A stretch of DNA of 64,000 nt from Citrus sinensis. Taxonomy: Eukaryota; Streptophyta; Magnoliopsida; Sapindales; Rutaceae. The position numbers were made by a program, and so were the translations under genes. The DNA is taken from contig NC_068556.1 in the NCBI RefSeq assembly GCF_022201045.2, positions 23,727,501-23,791,500 of the forward strand, given 5' to 3'. Every line of letters starts with the position of its first letter. Within the stretch, counting starts at the first letter, position 1. The notes beneath the pieces are model-generated. The model saw only the letters and a list, made by a program, of their open reading frames with translations. It ran no database searches and was not told the origin of the DNA. Below, one piece after another: positions 37,293 to 51,698 of the stretch.

Positions 37293-40200
37293 TCACCGAA
37301 GATCAACAACATCAAATTGTAATTTTGCGTTCATAAAGACATGTGAGCAGTGCTCGTATAAAGGGCTTCCATCTTCAGGCTCTTCATGGGGATGGAAACC
37401 CCGCTGCTGGCAATTACGTATCACTGACACACCGCCTGGGTCAGACAAATGAAATATGCCATGTGGACTGCAAGAGCATAGAAAGTATATATATATGTAT
37501 GTTAGCTTGCAACTAGTAAGACGATGATAATAATAATAAGAACAATGCACATATAGGGCAGGTTTCTCTCTCTCTCTCAATTCTATCCACTCTTAAATGA
37601 TTAATCGGTCATTTTCCATGAAGAATATCAGTTTTGTAATAAAGACCATGTGCTTTGCAATCAATGAATAACTATTGCCATTTTCATTTGCAAATGAATA
37701 TTCTTGTTATAAGAATATTCTGTCAAAGGTGACAAATTGGATTCAATGCAATTGTCACAGGAAAGAAAAAGCAATGTACCTTGATGTATCAGTTGGGGCC
37801 ATGACAATAGCAACTGCTTCAGGCAACATAATCTACACAGAATTTACAAAAGAAACCATTTGGTGAAACATAATAATGATACCTTTTTTTATTTTTTATT
37901 TTTTTAAGTAATCAGGACACTAATGGATAAAGAAAACAAGAAAAGACTATATGCCGTTATGCCCTCAGCTATGAGAAATGTTTAATGCCTTGCCAAATCG
38001 CATAAGCTAGTTCAAGAAACAGAGAGAATCACGGTTTCTTACCTGATAAGAGTAATGAGTGTGCAGATCGACTGACGACATGAAACAAGTCTGCGATGGG
38101 TGTGTCTGGAAACAAACATAAACTAAATAACATAAATCTCCATGGATACAAAGTATATAATGTCGTAAACCTGCACATCTGTGCCATCAGTACAGGCTGC
38201 CTAATAACTTAAAGGATGCCCTAATTTTTGTTAGCACCAACTTCATTGGTTATCACATTCACAGAAAAGCAATTAAAAGAGTAATCAAACAGTTCATTAT
38301 TCTTTAATTTTTGTTCGAGATAACACCACTAGCTACCATTAGCAGAGAAGACTAAACATATCAATATTAAAAAGTGATAAGAGGGAATAAATTTTAATAA
38401 CTAAATTGAGAATTACTGGCATCATGGCTCTCAATAACTTACATGAATCCAGCCAAGAGGGAAAAGAGATAATCTATCTTGAACTTCAAAAATTTCTTCT
38501 TCATTCAATGTCTGACACTGAACATTAAAATGGTGTTAGTGCAATAGTATTAATTATGATAGCAAGTGATATTGATTGAAGTCAGGACCCACAGCTAAAC
38601 TCCAATGCTGCTTGCATAAGTAATTTGGATTTACAAAATTGACGTGCATTACTTCAAATTAGGCAAAGCTTGAGTTCATTTTCATAGTTAGTAGATTGTG
38701 AAATTAAAAATAATAAATGAAATGGTAAAAGTACGTATGCATCTCTCTATATGGAATTAGAAAATTTCTTCACAAGGACCACCATTGCATCTATTAGAAT
38801 GAAGGACCTAGACAAGGAGAGTAATAACTATTTACCTGATCTACATAGATTTTACAGTCCAATTAATACCCAATTTCCTTTCACTTATTGATAAACATAG
38901 ATTAGAATTAAAAGTACATATGCATCTCTCTATATGGAATTAGAAAATTTCTTCACAAGGACCACCATTGCATCAATTAGAATGAAGGAGGACCTACACA
39001 AGGAGAGTAATAACTATATACCTGATCTACATAGATTTTAGAGTCCAATCAATACCAAATTTCCTTTCACTTATTGATAAATTCAAAGTTCATGGAGTCA
39101 CACCAAGCAGAAGTGACAGTAACTATATAAACGATAATAGAGACACCAAAAGATAAAATGGAAAAGAAAACTAAACACCGAAATGAATCTTTTAATCTTT
39201 TACAAGAAAAAGAATCAAAATAAATAAAATGGAAAAATATAAAAATGTGTATCTTACCGAATCAGAAGTTGATTCCTGCTTTGGGATAATGAGAGTAGTT
39301 ATGTGAAAAACCCTGTTTTTCTACGACCATGTAAAATATACAAGAAAGAATGTCAGTCAACACTTAGCATCCTAATAGCATCCCTTCCACACGGGGCTTG
39401 CCCCACCCAAATCCACCCAGAAAAAGGAAGTAATGTGTTATTTCTCCTGTAAAGTTCAGTTCTCTTACCAACGATCCAGCAAGAACACCACATGTTTCTA
39501 AATTTTTTTCGGTATTTGCTTGAGCTAATCTTAAAAAATCTTGCATCATATTTACTGGCTGCAAAGTCAAAAAATAGAGACAATAGCACCGTGCCCCTTA
39601 AGTGTAACAAACATCATAACCATAAATTAAAATGAGAGGTGTCGCAACAACCAAATAGCACAAAGAAACAGAAATAGAAACACTATATCAGCACAGAAAG
39701 ACTTACAACATGTAAATGCTGATATTCATTTGTGTTTAATGATATATCCTGAGCCGGGCCAGGTCTTGGATCTGCCACTCTGGATGGAGGTATTGAAGCT
39801 TGCTGCACTTGAGCAAGAACGGGAGGAGGAGAAGGTTGCTTGGTACTGACAAACTGGAAGGGATCCTCCCTTGCTTCATGAACCATTGGGGGACATGACT
39901 TCTCAGCAGGATGTAACCATCTACCATCGTCCAAGGAAAGAACTGACTCCATAGTTGATATGGCTCCTCCAGGATCACCATCTTTTATTGGCACAATACC
40001 ATATTGTCCGGCCTGATTCAGGCTGTTATGATATAGGTAATATCAGCATTAGCCATAGTTTAGCGAAAGAAACTTATGAAAACTTATATTGAGACACAAA
40101 AAAACTTCCAAAATGATATGGTAAAAGAATCATATAGGAAGGTTTAAAAAATGAATAAGTTTTGCTGAAATGAAAAGTCATACCTTATATCTTCAGTAGT

Positions 40201-42419
40201 GGTTAGGTCAGTGCTGCTTGGATAGTGAACCTTATTATAAAAGAATTGGTCAGTTCATACACTTTTACATTTCAAGACAGGAAATGAAATTATAAATTCG
40301 AACATAAAAAGCCACAAATAAGATACCTTTATCTCTGCACTAGGGCCAAGCCATTGGCCTCGAAGACCATGAGGGCCTAGAAATGAGTGTCTGGACAGAG
40401 TTTCTTTCTTTGGAAGAGGAATATTAACAGATCTGCAAATATCAATGAAAACCACAAAGATCAACGAAAACCAGTATATCAATATAAGAAACAGGCTTGC
40501 CAAAGTTTATTCTTATAGTTTATATCAATTTTAAAAATAACTAATCTAGCTTTCACATACCGTAAGTCCAAAACTGCCTTTCCAGTACAAAACTAACAAG
40601 ACACATAAAAATGCTCAATGAAACAAAAGAATGGAATCAGAACACAAGCGACAAAACTACAGAAAATCCATTTTTAAGCCAGTTCATCAAATAAAAGCCA
40701 TTTCATGAAAAATAAAACCTCATAAAGCAAAAATAATGAATCAATACACAATATTATACAAGCTGCTAGTCACTAGCTCACTTGCCACTACATCTAGCTT
40801 AAAAACAGAACGTATTCTCCACAGGCCCCAATCCTCTAAATAATGACAGTAACATCTGAGAACAAGAAGATACTCACAGCTTCTGGAATTGCTTGTCAAT
40901 TTGTGAAGAACTTGAAGATGAAACTTGTGTACTATTCCTCCAAGAAGACTGAATTTCCATACTAGAAGGCTGCAGGCAATTAAATAAGAAAAAGAACAGA
41001 ATGAACATATAGAAAATGCTACACTAAAGAGCAACAGAAATTACAAAAACAGATTATCAGGTGAAGAAAGAAATGATAAGGCATCCATGCACTTCATACA
41101 AATAAAGACAGAGTAAGAATAACATTGTACTATGATTCCTTCCTACAGGGAAGGACAACAGATAAAACCAAAACCTACAAGCATTCAAAACTGATAGAAA
41201 GATTTCTAAGCATAAAATTATTAAATAAAGACCGCTAGATAATTGGCGCAACCACTATGATATAGCATCAACCACATACCGAGGACGTTGAGGCTTTAAT
41301 ACCTGTTTCGAATCCACTCTCAGGTTTAGTTTTTTATTGGAAACAGGCCATTCCGAGGAAGATGTTTCTGCACCATTCGAGGTCCTATCCGAGCCATCAA
41401 ATTTAATCAATTCAGATTCACCATTGGTTCTATTCAGTTCCTTTAGTCGACGCTGGAACTCCGGCTTCAAAGCTTCAAGCTCATCAAGTACAGCAATCAA
41501 TCTCTGGAATAACAAATATAACAACCCAATTAAACGATTAACTATATATCAAGAAAACAACAAATAATAACTACAGAAGCCAACATGCCTCACCTTCCTA
41601 TAAACAGCTCTTTCTTTTGCCAGCAACACCTGGTAATCCCGATGGAATGGTATAGTTTCTGACACCAAACTGTGAAAAGATCAAGAATAAGTTTTGTGTG
41701 ACAGTTATCAGGTTCAGACATCTGCATTTTCTTAAACCATGCACTACGTGCTCTCTTTACAGTGTTGCCAGATAAAAAATTGCCAAAAATTTTGCATTAA
41801 TTATCCAACACTTTCTGTACCGAGAGTTAAGAATATTCTTGTCTTTCAGCAATTCTCTATACAAGGAGTTGATAGGTCCAAAGAAGATGAGAACTCTAAG
41901 CTTAAGTATGTGAATTTTGCCCCAAGTATTAATGATCCAACAAGTTTTCAAACTGTGATATAAAATTCAAACTTCTTGGATATAATTTGAACACAGTATA
42001 AAACATATAAGACATATTCATAAAATTTTCAAAAAATCAAAAATCAAACAGAGGCTATAGCATTAATATTTTGCATTTCTTACCTTGAATATCTAAGAAG
42101 TATTATATACAAATCCACAATATTCTTCTCCTCTCTGTAAATACTAGCCTGCAAATGAAAATAAATTAATAAATAAATCAGTGCATAAAATTAATCAGAT
42201 GGTGTAATTATTAATCTGTAAACTAATTGCGAGTAAATGAAAAGCATCTATAAGGCAATTTAGAAGCTTAATTGCGAAGATAGATTAAAAAATAATAAAA
42301 GAGTTCTTAAAAGAAAGGACCTGTTTGAGGAGATTATCGGCGATTCGGTAATAATATCGGAGAGGAATTCGATTGTCCACGTCGATTTTTCTAGCGATTG
42401 AGTCCACGTTGATCTTCAT
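37293..42419 (-). CDS. AMSH3: AMSH3-like ubiquitin thioesterase (JAMM deubiquitinase)
   Basis: This zinc metalloprotease removes K48- and K63-linked ubiquitin chains and works with ESCRT-III in endosomal and vacuolar sorting. Fourteen coding exons join at GT-AG sites: 42321-42419, 42084-42148, 41594-41669, 41303-41503, 40878-40969, 40327-40432, 40184-40230, 39707-40022, 39469-39558, 39258-39320, 38443-38517, 38043-38105, 37780-37832 and 37293-37467. They total 1521 bp, giving 506 aa, essentially the length of Arabidopsis AMSH3. The N-terminal helical MIT-like domain occupies about 1-115 (MKINVDSIARKIDVDNRIPL). A proline/serine linker follows, then the JAMM domain at about 335-506. The metal and catalytic residues of E-Xn-H-X-H-X10-D are present: E355 in NLETCGVLAG, H410 and H412 in GWIHTHPSQT, and D423. 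The second insertion seen in AMSH-type enzymes (RNCQQRGFHPHEEPEDGSPL) is also present. No defect is seen. Confidence 0.95.
38728..39083. repeat. Tandem duplication inside an AMSH3 intron
   Basis: Two copies of a unit of about 180 bases, starting AAAAGTAC(G/A)TATGCATCTC at about 38728 and 38910. The copies are roughly 95% alike and differ by a few substitutions and short indels. Both lie in the intron between the exons at 38443-38517 and 39258-39320 and leave the splice sites untouched. Confidence 0.85.
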
Positions 42420-42424
42420 TCTTC

Positions 42425-43200
42425 GAATTTCGTTTTCCTTATGCCCGCGATTGCTGCTGCCGGTTAATTGAAACTCCGATCGACTTCTTCGGCTAGGCTA
42501 CTAAAGATCAAATTCTCAGCGTGCCAGTGAAGGCAATTGAGAAAACTCCGTCGTTTTGAAACGCCTTGTGTTTCCATGTCGACATGGTGAGAGCGTTTTG
42601 GCTATATACGGTTAGGATTACTGAATTTCTCTGCGCGTGTTCCAGTAACTTCGTGCCAAGTGTAAGGGTAATTTGGTAAATTAGTGTCGTTCCAAATCGC
42701 CACGTCAGTTTTGAAATTAGTTCGGAAAACTAGCAAAAAAGCCTAAACTGAAAACCAATTTGTAAAATTAGCCGCCCACTTACCATCTTTTTAAAAATAG
42801 TGAATGTTTATGTCTTATATGATTTGTAAATTGGCATTAATTTTCCCAATTCTTTTTCTCTCCTATTGAGAGAGCTTGAAGAAAAAGCAAATGATGCAAG
42901 TGTTAATTTCCAAACATTGTAATATCTTTAAATTTCAATTAAATTATATACTAAAATTAATATTAAATTTGTGACTTGATATTAATATGATCTCATGTAT
43001 AAATGTTTCAGTAACAAAAGGGTGTAGCAGATACACATAAAAAGACTACTGATGTCATATTTAAGAGTTATATGGGTTAGAGTTGGAATCGGAATTGGAG
43101 TACAAGGCTACTACTAAAATTCACAGAAACAGATACACACAATGCAAAATGAATGGGGTTCGAAATCTATATTACAAGGTCAATACAAACAGCGGGAACT
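42425..43200. other. AMSH3 promoter side and TBL 3' flank
   Basis: This contains the AMSH3-like 5' UTR and promoter and, near 43000-43206, the likely 3' UTR of the TBL gene. No further gene or repeat is seen. Confidence 0.4.
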
Positions 43201-43206
43201 TGCTGC

Positions 43207-45055
43207 TCATTTGCCTGTGAAATCATTGTGGGATATGAGCAGAGTCGCATAGAGAAGCTCATTCCAGGAGTCAGGAACACCAGGAAGGCACCAATGGCTG
43301 CAATCCTGGAACATTCCAGGGCCTCTTGGGATTTCCCGTTGCCGGTAAATTGAAGGGTGCCCATCTTGTCTGTAGTCTGTCATCCTTGTAATGTTGAGAT
43401 AAAACACTGGCGTCTTCATTTCTGCTATGACAGATTCAAGCACTCTCATCATCCATGGATATGTTGCAATGTATGTATCACTGGCTATAGGCTTCATTTC
43501 GCCATGGCAGGATCCCCTAGTGTTCCATTGCCCTTTCCTATAACGCCAAAAACACAAGTTATCGAGCTTGTGATCATACTAATACACCAATTTGGTACCA
43601 CAGCTAGTCAAGTTACCTGAAGTGAGAAGCTGAGTAACCGCGAAAGAAGACTCTGGTACGGTTGCTGTCAATGTTAGCATCAACCCATTGAGCCCATGTT
43701 TTCAATGCTTTAGTGTATGCTTCTTTCACTTCTAGTTTGTTATAGACGTGACTGCCTTCCTGGAAGTAATTGTAACTGAAGTAGAGGGATCGAAAGAGCA
43801 GAATCAGTGTTGTATAGTTTGGTTAACATTTCAACACTGAATAAGTACAAAAACAGAACCAGAGTTTTACCCTTTAAAGGTTTTGTGGTGAGTCCACCAG
43901 TGACCAGTGTTGAATATGATTATATCAGCATCGCCATACTTTGTGGAAGAGCCCTGGATCATGTCAAGCCTCAGAGTCTCTCCTCGAGCTCCAGATTTAT
44001 CAGAGAATTTCGATTCTTGAACGAGGAATGGTGATTTTATGAAGTCTATTGAACACATATAATCCTACATCATTGCAGAAACATAAACAGTATGTTATCA
44101 AACACATAGTTGTCTGTTAAAATTGCTCAAATCCAATCCCCTAAAGGCCTGATACAATTCACCAAAGCAAATGAACCCAGATTTCAGAATTATTTTACTA
44201 GCGCTCAATCAACAATGAAAAAGCATTTAACAAGATTAAAGGCTTACTCTGAACTTGAAAGAATAGAACCCTTGAGTCCTGAACCGTTGCCGGCCCGAAA
44301 CTTCGTAGACTCTACTCTTATCCTTCAAAGAATCTCTCAATGCACAAACCAAAGATTCCCACATATTCCTGTTCAAAGAATCACCAACAAATACCAATCT
44401 CTTCCCTCTCAACATCTCCAACATTTTTCCTCCATCAAACCTGAACAAACGTCCAACAACCAAAACATGAACACAACGCATAACAAGAAACAAATTAGAA
44501 AACCGTTTTACAAAATTAAAATCAAAACCTTGGAAGCTGGCAACCGATAGGCCTCCACTTGTACTTAAGATAATCAGAATCAGGCCTTCCATTCTTGAAA
44601 CAATTGAAGGCCTCATCAATAAAAGGGCAAGAACCGGGTTTGTAAAGGGGCTCAGAATTATCAACTACCCATTGGCCATTAAAGATGTCACAAGAACTCA
44701 GTTTTTTTATTCTGTTATAACGTTCTTGATCTTTTCTTGAATTTGCATGAGCGGTTTCAACTGCAGTCACTGAAGAGAGGGTGCAGTTGCTTTCGGAGTC
44801 CAAGACGAGGCAGGTGTTTGATGAGGACACAGAAGAGAAAGGGGAGATGTAGAAGTTTGCGGCAAAGAGAAGGCGAGATGTCAGAGCTGAGGCTATGAGT
44901 GCCGGTGAGTGATTGGTTTGTGAAGCCAAGAGAAAGAGGAGTGAAAGAAGGACGAGTGAAATGATTAGAATGTGGGTTCTTGCGAGACTCGTGAGAGAGG
45001 AAGAAAGATTCTTGAAATACGCCATTAGAAAATTTACAGAGAATGGAATCGGCAA
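43207..45055 (-). CDS. Trichome birefringence-like (TBL) polysaccharide O-acetyltransferase
   Basis: A Golgi type-II membrane protein expected to transfer acetyl groups to a cell-wall polysaccharide. Five exons (44529-45055, 44248-44440, 43871-44064, 43617-43775, 43207-43537) close in frame to 467 aa. A single hydrophobic anchor lies at about residues 28-46 ([17 protein letters not shown]). The TBL domain starts near C124 ([20 protein letters not shown]). The DUF231/PC-esterase domain carries the GDS motif at 195-197 ([10 protein letters not shown]) and the DxxH motif at 436-439 (DCSHWCLPG), giving the Ser and Asp-His of the catalytic triad. All family cysteines I would expect are in place. 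The start could be the first ATG (45055) or one ten codons in (45025, MAYFKN); both precede the anchor. Which polymer it acetylates cannot be read from the sequence. Confidence 0.92.
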
Positions 45056-45059
45056 GAAT

Positions 45060-45878
45060 TGGACTGTGTTTGTATTAGAAGCAAAAGTGAAGCAAGAGGT
45101 ATTTTTGGAGGGAAGAATAACTGTATTAGCGGGCGTCTTTGGTTGATGAGAAACCGCTAGTTCTTTTGTGTTTTCTTAAGGCCCAACTTTAATCCAAACT
45201 GTATCGTGGCGATAATAAACGAAAGGGTATTTTGTAACAAGTCTCAATTTTAGTCTATGGGTATATTTACGATAGAGCTCTATTTCGTACAACTCTCACC
45301 CACCTTGGAAATTTTCTATTTTATATCATAACTCTAAATTTTACATTATTGAAACACCATTAGATTTTATACTCGCAAGTTTTTGTAGATGTCGTTTAAT
45401 TGAGAATGTAAAATCTAGTGCTGAAAACCCCTCTCACATGAGTGGAAGGATATTAAATTGCCCTTTGAGAGCTAAATTAGAAAAAAAAAAAATACTCACA
45501 AGTTTTTAGTCGCCAACAGTCTAAATCTATAATACTATATATAAGATATCATAAGTTCAAACTCGAGTAAAAAAGTGTTGTACCCAAAACAATATTCCAA
45601 CTAATATCATTCTACTCTTTTTTTTTTAAGGAAGTGAATCCATTTATCTTAATGATATAACACAGTTTCTCAATCATTATGCCATGGTTTCACGCCAAAA
45701 AAAATTAGTAAATTAAAAAGTGCTTTCTAGGTAATGAAATATTTTATGATGGCAAACACTTGTGATTCCAATTTTTTTAGGCTTCAAAGAAGATTTATTA
45801 TAAATATTAATTATTCTCGAGTGCGGATTTCAGCAGTTTACAACATTGTAAAGCTATTATAAATTTTGAATCTATGAT
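45060..45878. other. TBL promoter region
   Basis: AT-rich noncoding DNA between the TBL start codon and the transposon block. The proximal 100-150 bases probably contain the TBL core promoter. Nothing else is supported. Confidence 0.4.
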
Positions 45879-47032
45879 TTAAAAGAAGGGCTATTTTCTG
45901 CTTCTCCCCATATGTTTCAACAAATTTTAGTGCATATCCTAATGTTTCAACAACTATCACCACACACCCTAATCAACAAAATTCACAGTTAATTTTGACG
46001 GAACGAGGGTAAAAGGGAAAATGATGGTTTGCTCACAAGATCCCCAACTGAAACCAGAAGCCTGCAGACTGAATTTCAATTTTATAACCAAACACTATCA
46101 ATATAATCAAAATGCTCATCCAAATCAAAATGCGCACAAGCATACTCACCTCACCAATCTACCAAAATTCATATTCCACACTTCACCAAATTTATTTTAA
46201 TTAGCTTCGGTTTCATCCACCATCACCATCGTCGGTTCGTGACCGCCAAACACTACCACCAAACATCTACGCCCCCATGCCACAAAGCACCACAACACTG
46301 CTGGCCGCTCGTACAGCCACCACAACACAAAGCTTATCAATTGATTTGGGTATAATTTTACTTGGTCAATATTGAAATTGGAATTGATGGTGAAACATAA
46401 ATTAATTTTAAAATCGATTCCCTGATTTGTTAGTTTTTTTGTGTTCCAACATGATGGATAAAATGATTTGGTGAATTCGATTAGCTATTTCGTTTGGAAA
46501 ATTGGAAAGTTAGCTTGGTGGATAAGCCTTGGAAGATGACGATTGGTTTGCTATTTCATTTACACTTATATTGGTTTAAAACGGTGAGGTTTGGGAAAGA
46601 TTAAAACAATGCTGTAGGCTTTGTGGGTTTGACTGTGGTAGTGTATCGGTGCTCAGGTGAAAAATGATGTGTGACAAAAATAAGTGAGGAAAATTGTTTC
46701 AAAAATTACCCAAAAAACTGAAAATTTCATCCCCTTCAAGTGCTGCACAGTTCCCTGAGGAAGTACAGTAACTTCAACAAACACTTGGCCAAGTTCAATA
46801 AAATAATCTAATGAAATTTTCCTTTCATTTACTTCAAGTAAAGAAGAAAAATTTGTACTTATCAAAAAAAAAAAAAACTTGTAGAAGACACATGCTTCCC
46901 AGCCTCATCTTCATTTTTCAGTAACAACATTTGATATGAAGGGCAAACAAGTCTTTTACTCAAATCACTGACAATTCCATCGAAGTTAATGGCAAAATTT
47001 ACTAATTAGGGTGTGCAGTGATAGTTGTTGAA

Positions 47033-47368
47033 TGGTATGTATTGGGGGTTATTCCTCTTTTGCTTGCTGGAACCTATTGTGAAAATATAAAAGTACTGCA
47101 AATTGTCAAGTTGATTGAGGAACCTGTGACCTCTGCACTTGAGTTTATTTGAATGAAATTTGTCTGATCTCTTTATTCACTAATGGCTTGGAATAAATAG
47201 CCAAAAGTTACAACGTTCATGTCCTAAGAAAATTGCTAAAAAGTAGCCTACTGCAACTACTTCCTACGATAAAATAGCAACAATTTGCATTAGACTAGGA
47301 CTATGGAATAACTACTAACGGTAGCCATTTATTTTTTAAAAAAAAACAACAAGACCGGACACGTAACA
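47033..47368 (-). repeat. 3' LTR of the chromovirus fossil
   Basis: 336 bases, starting TGGTA and ending GTAACA on the plus strand, matching the copy at 51699-52034 at about 97%. A polypurine tract (minus strand AAGGGGGAAGGA, 47371-47382) abuts its inner side, which identifies this as the 3' LTR of a minus-strand element. Confidence 0.95.
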
Positions 47369-50300
47369 AGTCCTTCCCCCTTAAAAAGCAGCCTTGTCCT
47401 CAAGGCTGTAATTAGGGAATTGTTTCTTCATAATATCCAGAACTTCCCAAGTTGCCTCAGCAGGTGATAATCCTTGCCAATGGATGAGAACTTCTATTTT
47501 TTGCTTACGAACCCGACGATCCAAAATAGCTTGCGGCTTAGGATGGAGACTATCATTATCATCATCAACTGTTGGAAGCTCTTCTTACACCACAACGTTG
47601 TCACCAATTTTCTTCTTTAACAATGAAACATGAAAAACTGAATAAATCCTAGAATCTTTGGGTAGCTCCAATCTGTAAGCAACAGCTCTAATCTTTTTCA
47701 AAACCTTGAATGGTCTAAAGTACCTAGGAGACAGCTTAAGATTCTTCCTCATTGAAATCGAAGTTTGTCGATATGGCTGGAGCCTCAAATAAACCCACTC
47801 CCCCTCCTCAAATTGTCTTTCTCTGTGATTTTTATCATACACCTTCTTCATGCGTGCCTGAGCTTCCTTGAGAGTTGCTTGTAGCTCCTTAATAACTTGG
47901 TCTCTAGTCATCAATTGTCTTTCAATAGCATCCACTTGAGTCATTCCTGGAATGTAAGACAATAAGCTTAGCGGAGATCTTCTATACACTGCTTCAAAAG
48001 GGGTAGTTTTAATTGCTGAGTGCCAACTGGTATTGCAGCAATACTTAGCCCAAGCTAGCCACTTACTCCACTCCTTAGGCCTTGAACTAGTAAAGCATCT
48101 CAAATACATCTCAACCGCATGGTTCACAACTTCGCTTTGCCCATCAGTTTAGGGATGGTATGATGGGCTATAATTGAAGCTTGTCCTATTCATTTTGAAT
48201 AATTCAGACCAAAATAAACTTGTAAATGTTGAATCTCGATCACAAACAATAGTTCTTGGCATTCCATGCAGCTTGAAAATATTATCAAAAAATATTCTTG
48301 CAACTCCGACGGCTGTATAAGGATGAGATAAGGGAACAACGTGTGCATATTTTGATAGTCTATCAACAACAACCAAAATAATAGATTTTCCATTTGAGAT
48401 TGGCAACCCATCAATGAAATCCATACAAATGTCTTCCCATACCTGCTGTGGAATAGGAAGGGGCTGAAGTAATCCAGTAGGAGCAAGCTGTTCCACCTTG
48501 TGTCGTTGGCAAATGTCACAAGCTGCAATAAATTTGCGTATTGCACTTCTCATGCTCTTCCAAAAAAAATTAGCTCTTATCCTCTGAAATGTCTTATGGT
48601 ACCCTTCATGAGTGCTATTATGGAATTGTTCTAAAATGTCTTTAATTAAAGAAGAATTTTCCTCAAGATAAATTTGTTCCTTGAAGAAAATTACCCCATC
48701 CATTATTTTCCACGGACCTATTGCCTCCCCATCCTTAATACGTTGGAACAGCTCCTGTAAAACCACACTAGATTCAATTTCTTGTTTAATAGCCTCCACC
48801 CAATTAGGAACAGGTTGGGTAATAGCTGCGAGTCTCCCACCACTCTCCACGTCGTTAGCTTCCCCTGTCTGTTCTCTCCTTGAAAGAAAGTCAGTCACAA
48901 TATTTTCTTTCTCTTTTTTATACTCAATTATGAAATCGAATCCCATTAGCTTGTACAACCATTTTTGCTGACAATGAATTGACGACCTAATAAATATGGA
49001 CGCCATTTTTGCACCGCTAGGACCAAAGCAAGGATTTCTTTTTCATACGTTGATAGCAACAGATTCTTCCCTTGTAAGACTTGACTGAAAAAAGCAATGG
49101 GTTGCTCCTGCATTAAGACAGCTCCTATTCCCAATCCACTTGCGTCGCACTCAATAATAAACTTCTTTGAAAAATCAGGAAGAGCAAGAACTGGAGTTTG
49201 TCATAGCTTCCTTTAATTTTTGAAATACCGCTTCAGCCGCTGGCATCCAAAAGAAAGAATATTTCTTCAACATTTTCATAAGAGGTCCAGCTATTTTACC
49301 AAAATTTTGAATAAATTTTCGGTAATAGCCAGTTAATCCAAGGAACCTTCTCAAGGCTTTAAGTGTACTTGGCTTTGGCCAATTCATCATTGTAGTAATT
49401 TTGTCAGGATCCACTGCAACACTTGTTTCAGAAATTATATGGCCGAGGTATTGTACCTTTTTCTGGCCAAATTGACATTTTTCCTTCTTGGCAAATAGCT
49501 GGTGAGATCTTAATACAACCAATACAGTTTTTAAATGATGTAAATGCTCACTCCAAGACTTACTATACACAAGAATATCATCAAAAAATACAAGAACAAA
49601 TTTACGCATGTAGTCTTGGAATACCTCATTCATTAAAGCTTGAAAGGTGAATGGAGTGTTGGTAAAGCCAAACAGCATGACTAGAAATTCATAGTGACCA
49701 TGGTGTGTTCGAAAAGTCGTCTTTGGTGTGTCACTTGATGCTACCCAGATTTGATGATAACCACTTCGTAAGTCCAGCTTCGAAAAAAATAGTTGCCCCA
49801 TTTAACTCATCCAATAATTCATCAATAACTAGGATTGGAAATTTATCGTTGATGGTAATCTTATTTAGAGCTCGATAATCGACACACATTCGCCAAGATC
49901 CATCATGCTTTTTAACTAAAATGACAGGTGATGAATAAGGACTATTGTTGGACTTAATAACACCTGTAGAAAGCAAATTAGCAACGATCTTTTCTATCTC
50001 TGTTTTCTGAAAATGGGGATAACAATATGGCTTAACACATACTGGCTCACTTCCTAATTTCAGTGGGATTTTATGATCATGGTTGCGTGAAAGTGGCAAC
50101 CCTTTGGGCTCCCCAAAGACATCATCAAATTCTTCTAAGTGCTTTTGCAATGATGGAGAATGTTGATTCATCATGGTAATATTTTGAACTGAAGATAATT
50201 GAAGCACCATCCCTTTTTTGCACTTCCTTACTTCCCGATTCACCTCCACTTCCCCCACCAATTTATCATCTGCAATAGACTCCCCTCGTAAGACAATCTC

Positions 50301-51698
50301 CTTATTTGCTATTATGAAGCTCATCTGTAGCTTTGCAAAATCCCACATTATTTGCCCCAATGTTCGCAGCCATTGAGTCCCCAACACTATATCATATCCC
50401 TTTAATGGAAGAATATAAAAATCAATAGAAATGGAGAAAATCCCCTGTAATAATAATGTAACATTGGTGCACTTGCCACAACTAGGAAGTCTTTCTCCTG
50501 ATGCCACCACCACCTTAAATTGCTCTTCAACTTTGGGTTGTAAGCCCAACTTCCTTGCAATATCTTCACTGATGAAATTATGAGTGCTTCCTGAGTCCAC
50601 CAAAACTATTGTTGTAAGTGACCCAATAGTCTCTTCTACCTGCATTGTACTTAATGCCTTTACTCCAGAAATTACGTGTAAAGAGATCTCTGGCACCACC
50701 TTAGAATCTTCTATAATGGCCTCATCCTCATCCATAACAACGTCATTGTCACCATCATAACATGCTTCAATCAAAAATAATTTTTTACAACGATGCCTTG
50801 GAGTGAACTTTTCATCACAATTGTAACATAATCCTTTAATTCGTTTTTCTTGCATTTCCACCGGTGCCAATCGTCGAACCGGAAGGGTTGAATTAGCAAA
50901 AGTCAGTTCTTTTTTTACTGAATTGTTCTTTTTTACCTCAGTAGTGGTAGTGCTACGTCGCTGTGAGATGTTTCTAGCTTCATACAATCGAGTTAGCCGA
51001 ATGGCTGATGTCAATGTGTTTGGCCTTCCATCAGGAACGTCTGCTTTAATGGTGTCTTTCAACCCACTAACAAAACAACTAACTTGTCGATCTTGTGAGA
51101 GTTGTCCCACCTTAGCTAATAGCTTCTTAAATTGAGTTTGATAATCACATACGGAACCAACTTGTTGTAGCTTGATTAATTCACCAAAAAAGTCTTGGAA
51201 TTGAGTGGCGCCATACCTAGCATGTAAGCTGTCACAAAACTCTTGCCAAGTCAGCATGTCTCTTTCCTGTTTGATCAGTTGGAACCATTGTTGAGCATCT
51301 CCTTCTAAATGAAACGAAGCCAACGCCACACGTTCTTCTTCTGGAGTTTGATGAAGATGAAAGAATTGTTCAACTCTACAAACCCAACTAGTCGTGTCTT
51401 CACTGCCATTGTACCGCGGAAAATCAAGTTTAATCATCCTTGGAACATAAGAGTGATGTGTGCTAATTTGACGACTGCCCATGGTGTTTCCTGATCGCCC
51501 CTGATCATGGGGTGGGGCATTAGAGTGTTCTCCTTCCTCTCTTTCCATATTGACCTCTAGTAAGGAATTTTTGGAATTAAGCTTTCCAAATAATTCATTG
51601 ATCTTCTCCAAAATCTGTAGCTGACCAGTCATGAGAGAACTTACATCTGACTCTAATTTCTCCACCCTTTGATCCATGCCTATGCTCTGATATCATTG

